From Phenylobacterium sp. RIFCSPHIGHO2_01_FULL_69_31 (GTDB lineage Bacteria; Pseudomonadota; Alphaproteobacteria; Caulobacterales; Caulobacteraceae), in contig NZ_MHXN01000008.1 of assembly GCF_001824475.1 (NCBI RefSeq), positions 1 through 42,894 on the forward strand: a DNA stretch of 42,894 nt, given 5' to 3'. Position numbers and translations under genes: made by a program. Shown piece after piece: positions 15,670-24,394 of the stretch. Below the pieces are notes generated by a model. It made no database searches, was not told the origin of the DNA, and saw nothing but the letters and a program-made list of their open reading frames with translations. Positions within the stretch are counted from its first letter, which is position 1. Every line of letters begins with the position of its first letter.

Positions 15670-16341
15670 GTGCCGTCCATGCTCTTGCCCAAGCCCGTCG
15701 AAGGCCGCCCGCCGGGGCACGATCCGGCTCTCGATCCCGGTCACGAACTCAAGGGCCTCCTGGCCGTCCTGACCGGCGTTTGCGAGCAGCTGGTGGAGGG
15801 CCTGGACGGGCAGGGCGAGCCTCGCGAACTGGCGCGGGTCGGTCTGCGCGCCGCCCGCAAGGCCTCGGCGCTGGCCGCCGGGCTGGCCATCCCGACCCCG
15901 TCCCGCCGGGACCCCGCGGCGGCCGAACCCGCCGGGCCGGTCGTCCTGATCGCCGACGACGATCCCGACCTGCTCAAGCTGATCACCGCGGCCTTCGAAC
16001 GGGCCGGCTATCGGGCCTATCCCGCCCGCAACGGCCGCCTGGCCGCGCAACTGGTCAGGGCTCTTAAGCCGGACCTGCTGGTGACCGACATCGTGATGCC
16101 GGAGAAGGAAGGCATCGCCACCATCATCGAGACCAAGGCCGTGGCGCCCGACACGGCGGTGATCGCCATCTCCGGGGGCGGGGCGTTCGGCCGGACCGGC
16201 GCGTTCCTGCAGTGGGCGACCGAGCTGGGCGCGGACGAGGTGGTGGCCAAGCCCTTCGCCATGTCCCGCCTGCTTGCCGCCGCCGAGGCCGCCCTGGCGC
16301 GCCGCGGCGTGCGCGTGACCGGGCGCCGGCCCGACGGATGA
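15670..16341 (+). CDS. kinase dimerisation-like segment fused to receiver domain
   Basis: The 223-residue product starts at GTG; an in-frame TGA at 15661 fixes the start at 15670 or the ATG at 15679. Residues about 22-72 (GHELKGLLAVLTGVCEQL, then AARKASALAAGLA) resemble the HisKA dimerisation helices of CckA-like hybrid kinases, with H25 at the phospho-acceptor place. No ATPase domain follows. Instead a proline-rich linker leads to a receiver domain (about 91-211) with D96/D97, phospho-acceptor D140 in VTDIVMPEKEG, and K194. It could be a phosphotransfer or receiver module for the CtrA-like protein encoded 79 bases downstream. It may derive from a hybrid kinase by loss of its catalytic domain. 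Confidence 0.75.
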   Translation: MPSMLLPKPVEGRPPGHDPALDPGHELKGLLAVLTGVCEQLVEGLDGQGEPRELARVGLRAARKASALAAGLAIPTPSRRDPAAAEPAGPVVLIADDDPDLLKLITAAFERAGYRAYPARNGRLAAQLVRALKPDLLVTDIVMPEKEGIATIIETKAVAPDTAVIAISGGGAFGRTGAFLQWATELGADEVVAKPFAMSRLLAAAEAALARRGVRVTGRRPDG

Positions 16342-16347
16342 CACGGC

Positions 16348-16366
16348 GCGGAGGCGGGGCCTCCGC
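16348..16366 (+). terminator. hairpin between receiver gene and ctrA-like gene
   Basis: GCGGAGGC and GCCTCCGC pair over 8 bp around a GGG loop, 6 bases after the receiver-gene stop. With no T-run it may be a weak terminator or mRNA-stability element separating the two regulator genes. Confidence 0.4.
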
Positions 16367-16420
16367 TCGCGACCAGCAACATCAGACAGAGGCCGCGGCG
16401 CCGCGGCGAGGAGGACCTAG

Positions 16421-17122
16421 GTGCGTGTGCTTTTGATCGAGGACGATCGGATGATGGCCCGCAGCATCGAGATGATGCTGAACGCCAGCGGCTTCATCGT
16501 CGACAAGACCGACGCCGGCGAGGACGGCATCGATCTGTCGGGGGTCTACGACTACGACCTCATCCTGCTGGACCTGAGCCTGCCGGACATGTCGGGCCTC
16601 GACGTGCTGCGCACCCTGCGCCGGGGCCGGAACGAGACCCCGATCATGATCCTCTCGGGCACGGCCCAGATCGACTCGAAGGTGAAGGCGCTGAGCCTCG
16701 GCGCCGACGACTACATGACCAAGCCGTTCCACAAGGACGAGCTGGTCGCCCGCCTGCGGGCGGTGATCCGCAGGTCCAAGGGCCATGCCCAGTCGCTGAT
16801 CACGGTGGGCGACATGGTCATCGACCTGGACGCCAAGGTGGTCCACGTGAACGACCAGCGGATCCATCTCACCGGCCGCGAATACCAGACGCTGGAACTG
16901 ATGGCCCTGCGCAAGGGCAAGGCGATCACCAAGGACATCTTCCTGTCCAGCCTCTACGGCGGCATGGACGAGCCGGGCGCCAAGATCGTCGACGTGTTCA
17001 TCTGCAAGCTGCGCAAGAAGCTGGCCCCCGTCACCGACGGCCGCCACGTCATCGAGACCGTCTGGGGCGGCGGCTATGTGCTGCGCGAGGCCGGCGCGAT
17101 CCCGGAGTCGACCGCGGCCTGA
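16421..17122 (+). CDS. CtrA-like OmpR-family response regulator
   Basis: The GTG start follows a strong AGGAGGAC site. The 233-residue protein matches remembered Caulobacter CtrA throughout. MRVLLIEDD opens the receiver, and phospho-acceptor D51 lies in [11 protein letters not shown] at the CtrA position. [13 protein letters not shown] and RRSKGHAQS form the CtrA-type linker. The winged helix has [28 protein letters not shown] and [12 protein letters not shown]. It differs from typical CtrA at several conserved spots, for example GGGY for GRGY, and it lacks the usual C-terminal Ala-Ala degradation context except for a final STAA. I judge it a paralogue of the cell-cycle master regulator, though the possibility that it is the sole ctrA cannot be excluded. 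Confidence 0.85.
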   Translation: MRVLLIEDDRMMARSIEMMLNASGFIVDKTDAGEDGIDLSGVYDYDLILLDLSLPDMSGLDVLRTLRRGRNETPIMILSGTAQIDSKVKALSLGADDYMTKPFHKDELVARLRAVIRRSKGHAQSLITVGDMVIDLDAKVVHVNDQRIHLTGREYQTLELMALRKGKAITKDIFLSSLYGGMDEPGAKIVDVFICKLRKKLAPVTDGRHVIETVWGGGYVLREAGAIPESTAA

Positions 17123-17135
17123 GGCGGCGGCCGGG

Positions 17136-18167
17136 TCACTCCGCCGGGACGAGGGCTTCGGCGGGGCGGTGCGGCGCGCCGGCATGCCGGTTGCGATAGG
17201 CGCTGGCCGACTGGGCGAACTTGCGCCGGAACCAGTGCGCGAAGGCCGACAGGCTGGAGAAGCCCAGGATGTCGGCCACCCCCTGCAGCGGGCGGTCACT
17301 GTTGACCAGCAGCGAGGCGGCCATCTCGCGGCGCGTGGCGTCCAGGATGTCGGAGAAGGTCGTCCCCTCTGCCGAGAGCCGCCGGTGGAGCGTGCGGCGG
17401 TCCATGCCCAGCTGCTGGGCCACGCGCTCGACCGAACAGACGCCGTCGGGCAGCAGCGCCACGATCAGGTCCGCCACCTTGTCGCGCAACTGGGTCCGGC
17501 GGTCCGCCGTCATCCTGTCGAGGTATCGGGCCAGGTCGCGCGCCATCTCGGGATCGGCCGCGGGGAGGGCCACGTCCAGGTCGGCGCGGCGCATGACGAT
17601 CGCCATGCCGTCCTGGTCGAACAGGGGCGTCACGCCCAGCAGCCGGCGATAGGACTCCATCCGCGCCGGAGCGGCGTGCGTGAACCGCACCTCCAGGGGC
17701 TTCCAGGCCTCCCCCATCACGGACTTGAGCAGCCGGACCGCCGTGGTCACGGCCAGGTCCGCAGCCTGCCGCTGCTGCCAGGGCGGGCCATGGATCCGCA
17801 GGATTGCCTGGTCGCCGAACTCCTCGAGCGTCAGGGAATAGGCGTCGTTCTGCAGCCACTGATAGCGGGCATAGGCGGCCAGGGCGCTGCGCAGGTTGGG
17901 CTGCTCGCGGATCACCAGCCCGACGGCGCCCATGTGGGAGATGCGGCGCCGCTCGGCCAGCCGCAGCGCGAAATCCTCGGCGCCGGACTGCTCGGCGGCC
18001 ATTTCCAGCATCCGGCACATGAGCTCGACCGACACCCTCAGGTCGGGTTGGCTCAGCACCTCGCCCGGAAGGCCGACGGCGGCCGCCAGCGCATGGGCGT
18101 CGAGGCCCAGTTCGCGCGTGAACTCCAGGAACCCGGTCAGGCCGGCGGACCGGCCGAGCTGTGACAT
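17136..18167 (-). CDS. AraC-family regulator with arabinose-binding-like domain
   Basis: A 343-residue regulator starts at the ATG at 18167 behind a GGGGGGAG tract. Residues about 15-200 form the PF12625-type ligand domain (GLDAHALAAAVGLPGEVLSQ, HMGAVGLVIREQPNLRSAL, FGDQAILRIHG). The C-terminal double helix-turn-helix (about 240-330) contains QLGMDRRTLHRRLSAEGTTF and GFSSLSAFAHWFRRKF. Relatives such as OruR/ArgR or lipid-responsive regulators sense small molecules; the ligand is unknown. It converges on the ctrA-like gene (13 bases between stops) and lies 102 bases downstream of the hybrid kinase on the same strand. Confidence 0.88.
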   Translation of the reverse strand: MSQLGRSAGLTGFLEFTRELGLDAHALAAAVGLPGEVLSQPDLRVSVELMCRMLEMAAEQSGAEDFALRLAERRRISHMGAVGLVIREQPNLRSALAAYARYQWLQNDAYSLTLEEFGDQAILRIHGPPWQQRQAADLAVTTAVRLLKSVMGEAWKPLEVRFTHAAPARMESYRRLLGVTPLFDQDGMAIVMRRADLDVALPAADPEMARDLARYLDRMTADRRTQLRDKVADLIVALLPDGVCSVERVAQQLGMDRRTLHRRLSAEGTTFSDILDATRREMAASLLVNSDRPLQGVADILGFSSLSAFAHWFRRKFAQSASAYRNRHAGAPHRPAEALVPAE

Positions 18168-18269
18168 GACCACTCCCCCCGAATGGACCCTGTCATGAAC
18201 AACTCGTTGTCCCGGCAAATCAAGCGGAACGTGAAGGCGGCGCCCTGACCGCCTCTGCGGCGCGAGGGG

Positions 18270-20528
18270 CTAGCCGGTGGCCTGGCGGCCTTCGCCCCTG
18301 GCATCGAGGCCGACCGCGCCGGGCGCGACGGCGGCGGCGATCGCCGTGAACAGTTCGGTGACGTTGAGCGGCTTGGGCACCACGTCGTCCATCCCGGCGG
18401 CGCGATAGCTTGCGAGCTGGTGGGCCATGGTGTTCGCCGTCACGGCCAGGATCGGCGTGCGCGCGCGGCCCAGCACGGCCTCACGCGCGCGGATGGTCAT
18501 GGTCGCCGTGGGGCCATCCATCATCGGCATCTGCACGTCCATCAGGATGATGTCCCAGTGCGCGGACTCCCATGCGCGCACCGCCTCGGCCCCGTTCTCG
18601 ACGATGGTCGGCTCAAGCCCGAACTGCGCCAGGATCGCTTTAAGGACCATCTGGTTCACCGGATTGTCTTCGGCCGCCAGAACCCGCATCGTGCCGTCCG
18701 AGAGCGCCCGCGGCAGGTCCAGGGGTATCGGCTCGGGCGCCGGACGCTCCACCTGGCGCAGCGGGAGCTCCACGGCGAAGGTGCTGCCGTGGCCCGGCGC
18801 GCTGCCGACTGTGACGGCGCCGCCCATGGCCCGGCACAGCTCCTGGCAGATCGCCAGGCCCAGGCCCGCGCCGCCGTAGGCGCGGGTGGCGGAGCCGTCG
18901 GCCTGCACGAACTTCTCGAACAGCCGGGCGACCCGGTCGGGCGCGATCCCGATGCCGGTGTCCGCCACCTCGAACCGCAGGCCGGTCGCGCTGCGGAGGA
19001 TCTGGACCGTCACCGCGCCCGCATGGGTGAACTTCACGGCGTTGGAGATGAGGTTGGACAGGATCTGGCGCACGCGCGCCGCGTCGCCCCGCCAGAGGCC
19101 CTCGGCGGCGGCGTCGATCTCGAGCGTGAAGCTGAGGGACTTGGCGCGGGCCTCCGCCACGAAGGCGGTATGCGCCGCCTCGGCGACGGCGCGCATGTCG
19201 AAGTCCTGGTTTTCGAGCAGCAGCCGTCCGGCCTCGATGCGGGAGATGTCCAGCAGGTCGTCCAGCAGGTCCATGAGCGCCGAGCCGCTTTCGCGGATGA
19301 CCCGCAAGCGGTCGCGCTGCAGGGCGGGCAGGGGGTCCAGGTCCATGGCCTGGGCCATGCCCAGCACGCCGTTCAGCGGCGTGCGGATCTCGTGGCTCAT
19401 CACGGTCAGGAAGTCGCTCTTGGCGCGGTTAGCGTCCTCGGCGGCCTGCCGCGCCTCGTCCTGGGCGCAGGCCACGCGATGGGCCTCGGTGACGTCCACA
19501 TAGGTGGCCAGGCAGAGGCTCCAGGGGGCGCCCAGGCCCGAGGTGAACCGGAAGTGCGCCCGCACCATCCGGGACTCCCCCTCGCTCACAAGCAGCTCGG
19601 CGTCGAAGGCCGGGAGCGCGCCGCTCGCGTCGATCCGGTCGAGGCCCTCGCACAGCTTGTCCAGGAAGCCGGGGCCGAAGTGACCCATGCCACCGTGACG
19701 GCTGAGCAGGGCGCGGGCCGCCTCGTTGGCCTCGATCACCGTGGAATCATCGGCGACGTCGTCCATGCTCGCGTAGAGGCTCCGGGCGATCGTCCCCAGC
19801 CCCGCGTCCGGCCGGGCGTGCGCCTGCAGCCGCGCATGGAAGGCCGTGGCGTCGAAACACACCAGGGCGGTCGGGCTGTTGTCGAAGACCATGCGCCAGC
19901 GGTGGTTGCCGGCCTCGGCCTCGGAGCCGAGCTGTTGCAGGACATCCCGCTCGCGGGACATGGCGCTGGACATCCGCAGGACGAACACGGTGAAGGCGAA
20001 CCCGCCCAGGGCCAGCAACAGGGTGTCGCCCAGGTGGACCCCGCCCCCGCCGAACGCGGCGTGGGCGGGCGCCAGTACCAGCAAGGCCGCCGGCGGCGTC
20101 ACCAGGCTGGCGACCGCCAGCGGGGAGCCGGACGAGCGGATCGCGTTGTTGAGGGCGACAGCGCAAAGCAGCACCGCCGCGCCCGCCAGCGCCACGGCGT
20201 CGGCGCCTGAGGCCACGAGGATGGCGGCGATCGAGGAGTAGGTCGCCGAGCTGAATGCCATGGCCAGGGCCGCCCGCGCGCGCGGGCCGGCCGCCGAGGG
20301 CGCCGCCAAGGCGCGGCGCGCGAAGACGCCCTCGATCGCGCCGGCAACGACGGTGATCGCGAACCAGGGCGCGACGAAGGGGTTCTGCGTGCCCAGCCAC
20401 ACGAGGACGGCGATGACGGCCGCTTCGAAAACCCTGGCCCGGCGCGCCTTCGCACGGCCCCGCAGGACCCACGAGAAGCGTGCGCCGTCGTCGTCCTGCG
20501 CCTCGCGCATGGGCGGGTCTGCGATCAT
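18270..20528 (-). CDS. membrane hybrid histidine kinase
   Basis: A 752-residue protein runs from the ATG at 20528. GTG at 20618 and ATG at 20510 are alternatives, and none has a clear Shine-Dalgarno. Six or so hydrophobic helices form an integral membrane sensor (about 33-185), followed by a PAS-like segment (about 207-350). The kinase core has H379 in [11 protein letters not shown]-box [10 protein letters not shown] (about 491-500), DTGIGIAP (523-530) and [10 protein letters not shown] (551-560). A C-terminal receiver carries D664 in [11 protein letters not shown] and K719. The N-terminal region is MASE-like in character. It probably works through phosphorelay to an unlinked partner. A MarR gene lies 360 bases upstream on the same strand. 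Confidence 0.88.
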   Translation of the reverse strand: MIADPPMREAQDDDGARFSWVLRGRAKARRARVFEAAVIAVLVWLGTQNPFVAPWFAITVVAGAIEGVFARRALAAPSAAGPRARAALAMAFSSATYSSIAAILVASGADAVALAGAAVLLCAVALNNAIRSSGSPLAVASLVTPPAALLVLAPAHAAFGGGGVHLGDTLLLALGGFAFTVFVLRMSSAMSRERDVLQQLGSEAEAGNHRWRMVFDNSPTALVCFDATAFHARLQAHARPDAGLGTIARSLYASMDDVADDSTVIEANEAARALLSRHGGMGHFGPGFLDKLCEGLDRIDASGALPAFDAELLVSEGESRMVRAHFRFTSGLGAPWSLCLATYVDVTEAHRVACAQDEARQAAEDANRAKSDFLTVMSHEIRTPLNGVLGMAQAMDLDPLPALQRDRLRVIRESGSALMDLLDDLLDISRIEAGRLLLENQDFDMRAVAEAAHTAFVAEARAKSLSFTLEIDAAAEGLWRGDAARVRQILSNLISNAVKFTHAGAVTVQILRSATGLRFEVADTGIGIAPDRVARLFEKFVQADGSATRAYGGAGLGLAICQELCRAMGGAVTVGSAPGHGSTFAVELPLRQVERPAPEPIPLDLPRALSDGTMRVLAAEDNPVNQMVLKAILAQFGLEPTIVENGAEAVRAWESAHWDIILMDVQMPMMDGPTATMTIRAREAVLGRARTPILAVTANTMAHQLASYRAAGMDDVVPKPLNVTELFTAIAAAVAPGAVGLDARGEGRQATG

Positions 20529-20887
20529 GCGGTGGCGGCCGCTGCGTGGCGTCCGACCGCTGGAAGAGGGCGCATTCTGCAATCCCGTTACCGGCTCGAT
20601 GTGGGAACTTGCCGGCACGCCACTAATTCACGGTTAAAAGTGGGAATTTTTGGTCGTCACAAAATCAAGGCGTACCTTAACCGCGAAGAAACCATAGATG
20701 CCCGCGAATATTCGGAGGGTTTCGACGGGTTTTGTCTTGGGAACTCGGCTTACGTGCGGGAAGGCGCGGCCGATCGGCCCTGTCGCGAGTATATTGATCG
20801 CACAGATGCTCTGGAATTCTACCCGTCAGGTCGTCGAAGTGGCGGACTTGGCGGATGCGAACGCGGGATGCATCCAGATTGCTGCGG
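20529..20887. other. intergenic region upstream of the hybrid kinase
   Basis: This 359-bp stretch has a less GC-rich part (about 20620-20710), with A/T runs near 20634-20670, that probably holds the kinase promoter on the minus strand. TTAA occurs at 20634 and about 20676, but neither forms a proper TTAA-N7-TTAA site. A plus-strand 88-codon frame (20698-20964) runs into the end of the MarR gene and is not convincing. I see no RNA gene. Confidence 0.4.
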
Positions 20888-21418
20888 TCACGACGGGCGC
20901 GAGGGCCGGCCGTAGGCCAGGAGCCGCTCTGCGGCCAGCGGATCGTCCATCATGTTGCGGATGACCTGCTGCAGCACGCGCGCCGCCACGCGGGCGGAAG
21001 CCTCGTCGACGCCCGACAGCACCGCACGGTTGTTGCGCAGCAGGCGGGCGACCGCGCCGTCGAAGGCGGCCTCGCCCGCCGCGCTGAGCGTCACCTGCAC
21101 TTGCCGCCGGTCTCGCGCCCGCGACCACCGCTCCACCAGTCCCTGCGCGACGAGGTGATCGACGACGCGGGTCAGCGTCGTCCGATCGATGGCCGCATAG
21201 AGGGCCAGATCCTTCATCGAACAGTTTTCGATGCGGCGAATGACCGCAAGGGTGCGCCAGTGCTGCAGGGTGAGGCCGGACGCGCCGGCCGTCCGCGTGA
21301 AGTACAGGTCGCGCTGCCGCGCCGCCTGGAACAGCAGATAGAAGATGTACTCCGCCGGTGCGAGCGGAAATTCCCCTGTGGAATCAACAGATAGGTCGGT
21401 CGGGCGGGACGTGCGCAT
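20888..21418 (-). CDS. MarR-family transcriptional regulator
   Basis: The 176-residue protein starts at ATG 21418 (MRTSRPTDLS). The winged helix-turn-helix includes LTLQHWRTLAVIRRIENCSM, then DLALYAAIDRTTLTRVVDHL and the wing VERWSRARDRRQVQVTLS, which are typical MarR signatures. The N- and C-terminal helices form the dimer interface. MarR proteins usually repress a divergent gene and respond to phenolic or lipophilic compounds. The divergent gene here is the 112-residue hypothetical gene at 21570. A twin operator-like repeat lies in the shared promoter region. Confidence 0.9.
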   Translation of the reverse strand: MRTSRPTDLSVDSTGEFPLAPAEYIFYLLFQAARQRDLYFTRTAGASGLTLQHWRTLAVIRRIENCSMKDLALYAAIDRTTLTRVVDHLVAQGLVERWSRARDRRQVQVTLSAAGEAAFDGAVARLLRNNRAVLSGVDEASARVAARVLQQVIRNMMDDPLAAERLLAYGRPSRPS

Positions 21419-21475
21419 GGGGGCGGCTCCAGACGCCGGCGGGCGGTCGTGCGGCGCTATCCGTCCCTGATTTGT

Positions 21476-21501
21476 GTGCAAATGCAATAGGTGCAAATGC
21501 A
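21476..21501. promoter_or_regulatory. tandem MarR-type operator candidate
   Basis: GTGCAAATGCA occurs twice, at 21476-21486 and 21491-21501, with centres 15 bases apart. Each has TGCA half-sites around AA, and the outer flanks extend the symmetry (TGTGCA upstream, TGCACA downstream). Position between the MarR gene and a divergent gene fits autoregulation with two dimers side by side. Confidence 0.55.
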
Positions 21502-21569
21502 CAGTGTTATTGCGGCATTAACTGTCGTCGCCTTAGGCTTCACCTTACCAGAGCTGAGGACCTCCCCCC

Positions 21570-21908
21570 TTGAGCCACATCACCGCTTTCGTCGACGAGG
21601 ATGCCGGCCGCGAGCTCGAGCCCGCGAGCGCGGAGGTTCAGGCGTGCCTGGCCCTCAACCGCGCGATCCTGCAGACCCTGGCGTCGTTGTCCCCGACCCT
21701 GGCCGGCGTGGCCGAGCGCGCCCTGTCCGACGAACTGGACCTCGCCCGCCGCGGGAGGGCCCCGTCGCGGACCATCGAACTCATCGAGGACGCGCGCGAC
21801 CAACTGCAGGACGACGCCGGCGCCCTCGAGATGATGGGCGCGCTGGAAATGGCCCTGGTCGCCGCCGCGGACGCGCTGCCCGACATCGCGGGCCTGCCGA
21901 AGGCCTGA
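21570..21908 (+). CDS. hypothetical helical protein, 112 aa
   Basis: A TTG start with GAGGA 10 bases upstream gives 112 residues (MSHITAFVDEDAGRELEP). The sequence is helical and acidic, with no signal peptide, membrane segment or cysteines other than one near residue 26. I recognise no family. It is divergent from the MarR gene across the twin operator, so MarR control is likely. It converges with the end of the chemotaxis operon at 22008. Confidence 0.55.
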   Translation: MSHITAFVDEDAGRELEPASAEVQACLALNRAILQTLASLSPTLAGVAERALSDELDLARRGRAPSRTIELIEDARDQLQDDAGALEMMGALEMALVAAADALPDIAGLPKA

Positions 21909-22007
21909 GCCCGGCTCACGGGCTTCCGACAATCCCTCGCCGTCCCGGTCGCCGCACGGCTGGGCCTCACGGAAGACCCTGTGCGCTGTTGTCCGCGCGC
22001 CGGCGTG

Positions 22008-22481
22008 TCAGGCGGCGGGCGCGACGCGGGCCCGTACCCGGCGCAGACCATCGAGGATCGAGTCGGCGCCCGCCGCGCCGGCCTTGTCGCCCAGGTTGGC
22101 CAGCAGGCGGATGCCGTCCACGTGCACGTCGATAGCCGGCCAGTTCACGGGCTCGCCATTGCGGAACCAGTCGGCCAGGTCGCAGAGGCTGAACGCCGCT
22201 TCGGCCAGGGCGCCGAGGCCGAACGTGCCCGCGATCCCGAAGGTCGCGTTGCTGGTGTCGTAGATCGCGTCGAGGACCGAGGTGTCGCCCCCGCGGCCCT
22301 TGGCGGCCAGGGCGGTCAGTTGCTCGGCCTTTTCGACAAGGACCTTGGCCGACGAGCCGCGCACGGACTCGACCCGGCCTTCTGCGGCGCGGATGGCGTC
22401 CTCTGGGCGGCGGCCGCCAGGCTCGCGGGCGATCTGGCCCAGCTTGTTCTCGACGGCGAAGATGCGGGAGGGACCGGTCAT
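22008..22481 (-). CDS. cheE: chemotaxis accessory protein CheE
   Basis: The 157-residue protein begins MTGPSRIFAVENKLGQIARE and is largely helical, with no enzyme motif that I recognise. The name rests on gene order: this is the last gene of a cluster matching Caulobacter mcpA-...-cheYIII-cheE. Its ATG overlaps the CheYIII stop by 4 bases (ATGA), so the two are translationally coupled. Function is unproven in the family; in Caulobacter, CheU and CheE are linked to tuning of swimming or surface behaviour, as I recall. A short GC-rich gap separates it from the convergent gene at 21570. Confidence 0.75.
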   Translation of the reverse strand: MTGPSRIFAVENKLGQIAREPGGRRPEDAIRAAEGRVESVRGSSAKVLVEKAEQLTALAAKGRGGDTSVLDAIYDTSNATFGIAGTFGLGALAEAAFSLCDLADWFRNGEPVNWPAIDVHVDGIRLLANLGDKAGAAGADSILDGLRRVRARVAPAA

Positions 22482-23080
22482 AACGCGACTGCTTTCGGGT
22501 TGAACAGGGCGTCAATCTCGTCCTGCTCGAGGTTGGGAGTCTTGGCGATGCCGACCTCCGCCGACAGGTCGTCGTGGCGGCGGCCTTTCATGCCGACGGG
22601 CGGGCCCAGGGCCTTGACCCGGCGGTCGGGCCCGCAATAGCCGGGAGAATTCACGAACTTGCGCTGATCGTGCATCAGCCAGACGATGCGCTGCATCATG
22701 ACGGTCGGGACGGCGGGCTTGGCGACCACGAAGCTTGCGCCCGCGTCCCGGCCGCGGAAGACCTGCGAGGGGCGGGTGTGGCCGGTCACCAGGATCACCG
22801 GCGCGAAGCTGTTGGGATCCAGCTCGGCGCGGCGCAGCCAGCTGATGAACTCGTACCCTTCGGCGTCGTTCAGGGCGCTGTCGACGACCATCAGGTTGAT
22901 GATCCGCTCCTTCACCACGGCCTTGCAGTCGGCCATGGTCTGGCACTTCCGGGGCGAGTGGACGCCGAAGCCTGCGAACATCTCGGCCATGATGGTCAGG
23001 CCCTGCAGGTCCCCGCACGCCAGCAACACCTCAGCGGTGGAGAGGTTGACGCGTTCGGTCTTGCCGTAGGCCTGGCTCAT
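22478..23080 (-). CDS. cheYIII: CheY-like receiver protein CheYIII with Arg-rich tail
   Basis: This is a 200-residue receiver fold with a long C-terminal extension. The phospho-acceptor D67 (LMVVDSAL) and K121 (VVAKPA) are present, but the usual N-terminal acidic pair is reduced to a single D24 (LLACGD). The normal Thr/Ser is T99 (LVTGH). The tail contains GPDRRVKALGP and KGRRHDDLSAE, an arginine-rich stretch that recalls the Cle class of CheY-like proteins that bind c-di-GMP and act on the flagellar motor in Caulobacter. Phosphorylation may be weak, with c-di-GMP as the real input; this is an inference. It lies 4 bases after CheU. Confidence 0.8.
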   Translation of the reverse strand: MSQAYGKTERVNLSTAEVLLACGDLQGLTIMAEMFAGFGVHSPRKCQTMADCKAVVKERIINLMVVDSALNDAEGYEFISWLRRAELDPNSFAPVILVTGHTRPSQVFRGRDAGASFVVAKPAVPTVMMQRIVWLMHDQRKFVNSPGYCGPDRRVKALGPPVGMKGRRHDDLSAEVGIAKTPNLEQDEIDALFNPKAVAL

Positions 23081-23084
23081 GCCC

Positions 23085-23444
23085 TCAGTCCCAGAAGGTC
23101 ATCGGATCTCCGGTTTCCGCCGGAGCGTGGGAGGGATCGGACAGGCGGCGCGCCTGTTCGGTGAGGGTCAGGACGCGCAGGGCGTCGTCGATGTCGGCGG
23201 CCACGTCGGCCGGCGCGGCGTCGGCCAGCGCGCGGACGAACGAGGCCAGGCCGGACAGGCGCTGGCTGAGGAGGTCGGCGGCCTGGGCCTCGATCATCGC
23301 CGACGGATCGGACTGCCCCGCGGTCTGGACGAGGCGCGAGATCAGGTCCTGGAGCTGATCGCCGACGGCGACCAGGTCCGTGACCTCCCGGGCGACCAGG
23401 TCCAGGGATTCCGAAAGGGACCGCGCAGCGGCCGGTTGGTTCAT
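23085..23444 (-). CDS. cheU: chemotaxis accessory protein CheU
   Basis: The 119-residue helical protein begins MNQPAAARSLSESLDLVARE and ends DPMTFWD. It has heptad-like hydrophobic spacing (VAVGDQLQDLISRLVQ), suggesting a coiled-coil or four-helix bundle. It is named from gene order in the Caulobacter-type cluster. No catalytic motif is visible. Its start overlaps the CheD stop by one base (TGATG-type junction). Confidence 0.72.
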   Translation of the reverse strand: MNQPAAARSLSESLDLVAREVTDLVAVGDQLQDLISRLVQTAGQSDPSAMIEAQAADLLSQRLSGLASFVRALADAAPADVAADIDDALRVLTLTEQARRLSDPSHAPAETGDPMTFWD

Positions 23445-24007
23445 CAGAACAGCTCCAGCGCGCCGGCGTCCTGCACGGGCGCCACGGGCTGGCGGCGCTC
23501 GGCGACGAAGACCTTGGCCTCGGTCGGCGCCAGCAGGATCTGCCGCGCGCGGCCGGTGCCGGGCCAGTACTGGATGCGACGGGCGCGGTCGCCCCGGAGC
23601 GATCCGCCCACGTGGCGCAGACCTTCGTCGCGCACGAACCGCTCGGCGAACTCCGAGTTCTGCCCGCCAACGTCCGACAGGCCGTCGAACAGGTGGGCGC
23701 CGCCGAACAGCTTCACTTCCAGGCGGTCGCGCCGGCATCCCTTGCGGAGCAGGTCGTTCAGCAGCAGTTCCATCGACTGGACCCCGTAGCGGAGGCCCTC
23801 GTCCCCGGCCTCGCCGGGCAGCAGGAAGTGGTTCATCCCGCCGATCCCGGTCACGGGATCGCGGATGCAGGCCGCCACGCACGATCCGAGGATCGTGGTG
23901 AGCACCACGTCATCGCCTTCGGCGACGTGGAATTGGCCCTGGATCACGTGGATCTTGCGGGGTTCCGCGTCGTAGGCGTGGCTTTGTCCGGCCAGGCCCA
24001 CGGTCAC
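23444..24007 (-). CDS. cheD: chemoreceptor glutamine deamidase CheD
   Basis: This 187-residue enzyme deamidates specific glutamines of chemoreceptors, preparing them for methylation. The catalytic set is visible: T37/T38 and C43 in TTILGSCVAACIRD, and H60 in GGMNHFLLP. The downstream FGGAHLF and RKIHVIQG motifs match the family. The C-terminus is longer than in the minimal enzyme. The GTG start overlaps the CheYII stop by 4 bases (GTGA). It probably works in the cytoplasm on the receptor encoded at 29671. Confidence 0.93.
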   Translation of the reverse strand: MTVGLAGQSHAYDAEPRKIHVIQGQFHVAEGDDVVLTTILGSCVAACIRDPVTGIGGMNHFLLPGEAGDEGLRYGVQSMELLLNDLLRKGCRRDRLEVKLFGGAHLFDGLSDVGGQNSEFAERFVRDEGLRHVGGSLRGDRARRIQYWPGTGRARQILLAPTEAKVFVAERRQPVAPVQDAGALELF

Positions 24008-24393
24008 GCGAGGACGCCGAAGATCGCTTCGATCTTTTCCTTCAGGGTGCCGACGGTGAACGGCTTGACGAGGTAGTTGTTGACCCCGAACTGCACCGCC
24101 CGCTGCACCAGCTCCTTGTCGGCCCGGCCGGTGAGCATGATGAAAGCCGTCTTCTGGATCGGCGGGTGAGACCGGATCGCCCGCAACAGGCCGAGGCCGT
24201 CAAGCTTCGGCATGTTGTAGTCGGAGATCACCAGCTGCACCGGCCGCGACAGCATGTGGCGCAGGCCGTCCTCGCCATCCGCGGCTTCGTGGATGGTCCG
24301 GAAGCCGAGCTGTTGCAGGCCCGTGCGCACCAGGGAGCGCATGGTCTGCTGGTCGTCGACGACGAGGCAGGGAATTGAGGAGGGCGCCGGCAT
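24004..24393 (-). CDS. cheYII: chemotaxis response regulator CheYII
   Basis: A single-domain receiver of 129 residues. The acidic pair lies in CLVVDDQQTMR, the phospho-acceptor in VISDYNMPKLDG, then LTG and the conserved Lys in YLVKPF. This is a canonical CheY that would carry the phosphoryl group from CheA to the flagellar switch. One base separates it from CheB, and it overlaps CheD. Confidence 0.93.
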   Translation of the reverse strand: MPAPSSIPCLVVDDQQTMRSLVRTGLQQLGFRTIHEAADGEDGLRHMLSRPVQLVISDYNMPKLDGLGLLRAIRSHPPIQKTAFIMLTGRADKELVQRAVQFGVNNYLVKPFTVGTLKEKIEAIFGVLA

Positions 24394-24394
24394 C

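Noticed and set aside
20620..20690. CtrA sites upstream of the hybrid kinase
   Set aside because: TTAA occurs twice but the second half-sites have wrong sequence or an 8-base spacer.
20698..20964. 88-codon plus-strand frame between the kinase and MarR genes
   Set aside because: It overlaps the MarR 3' end antisense and has no recognisable feature or ribosome site.
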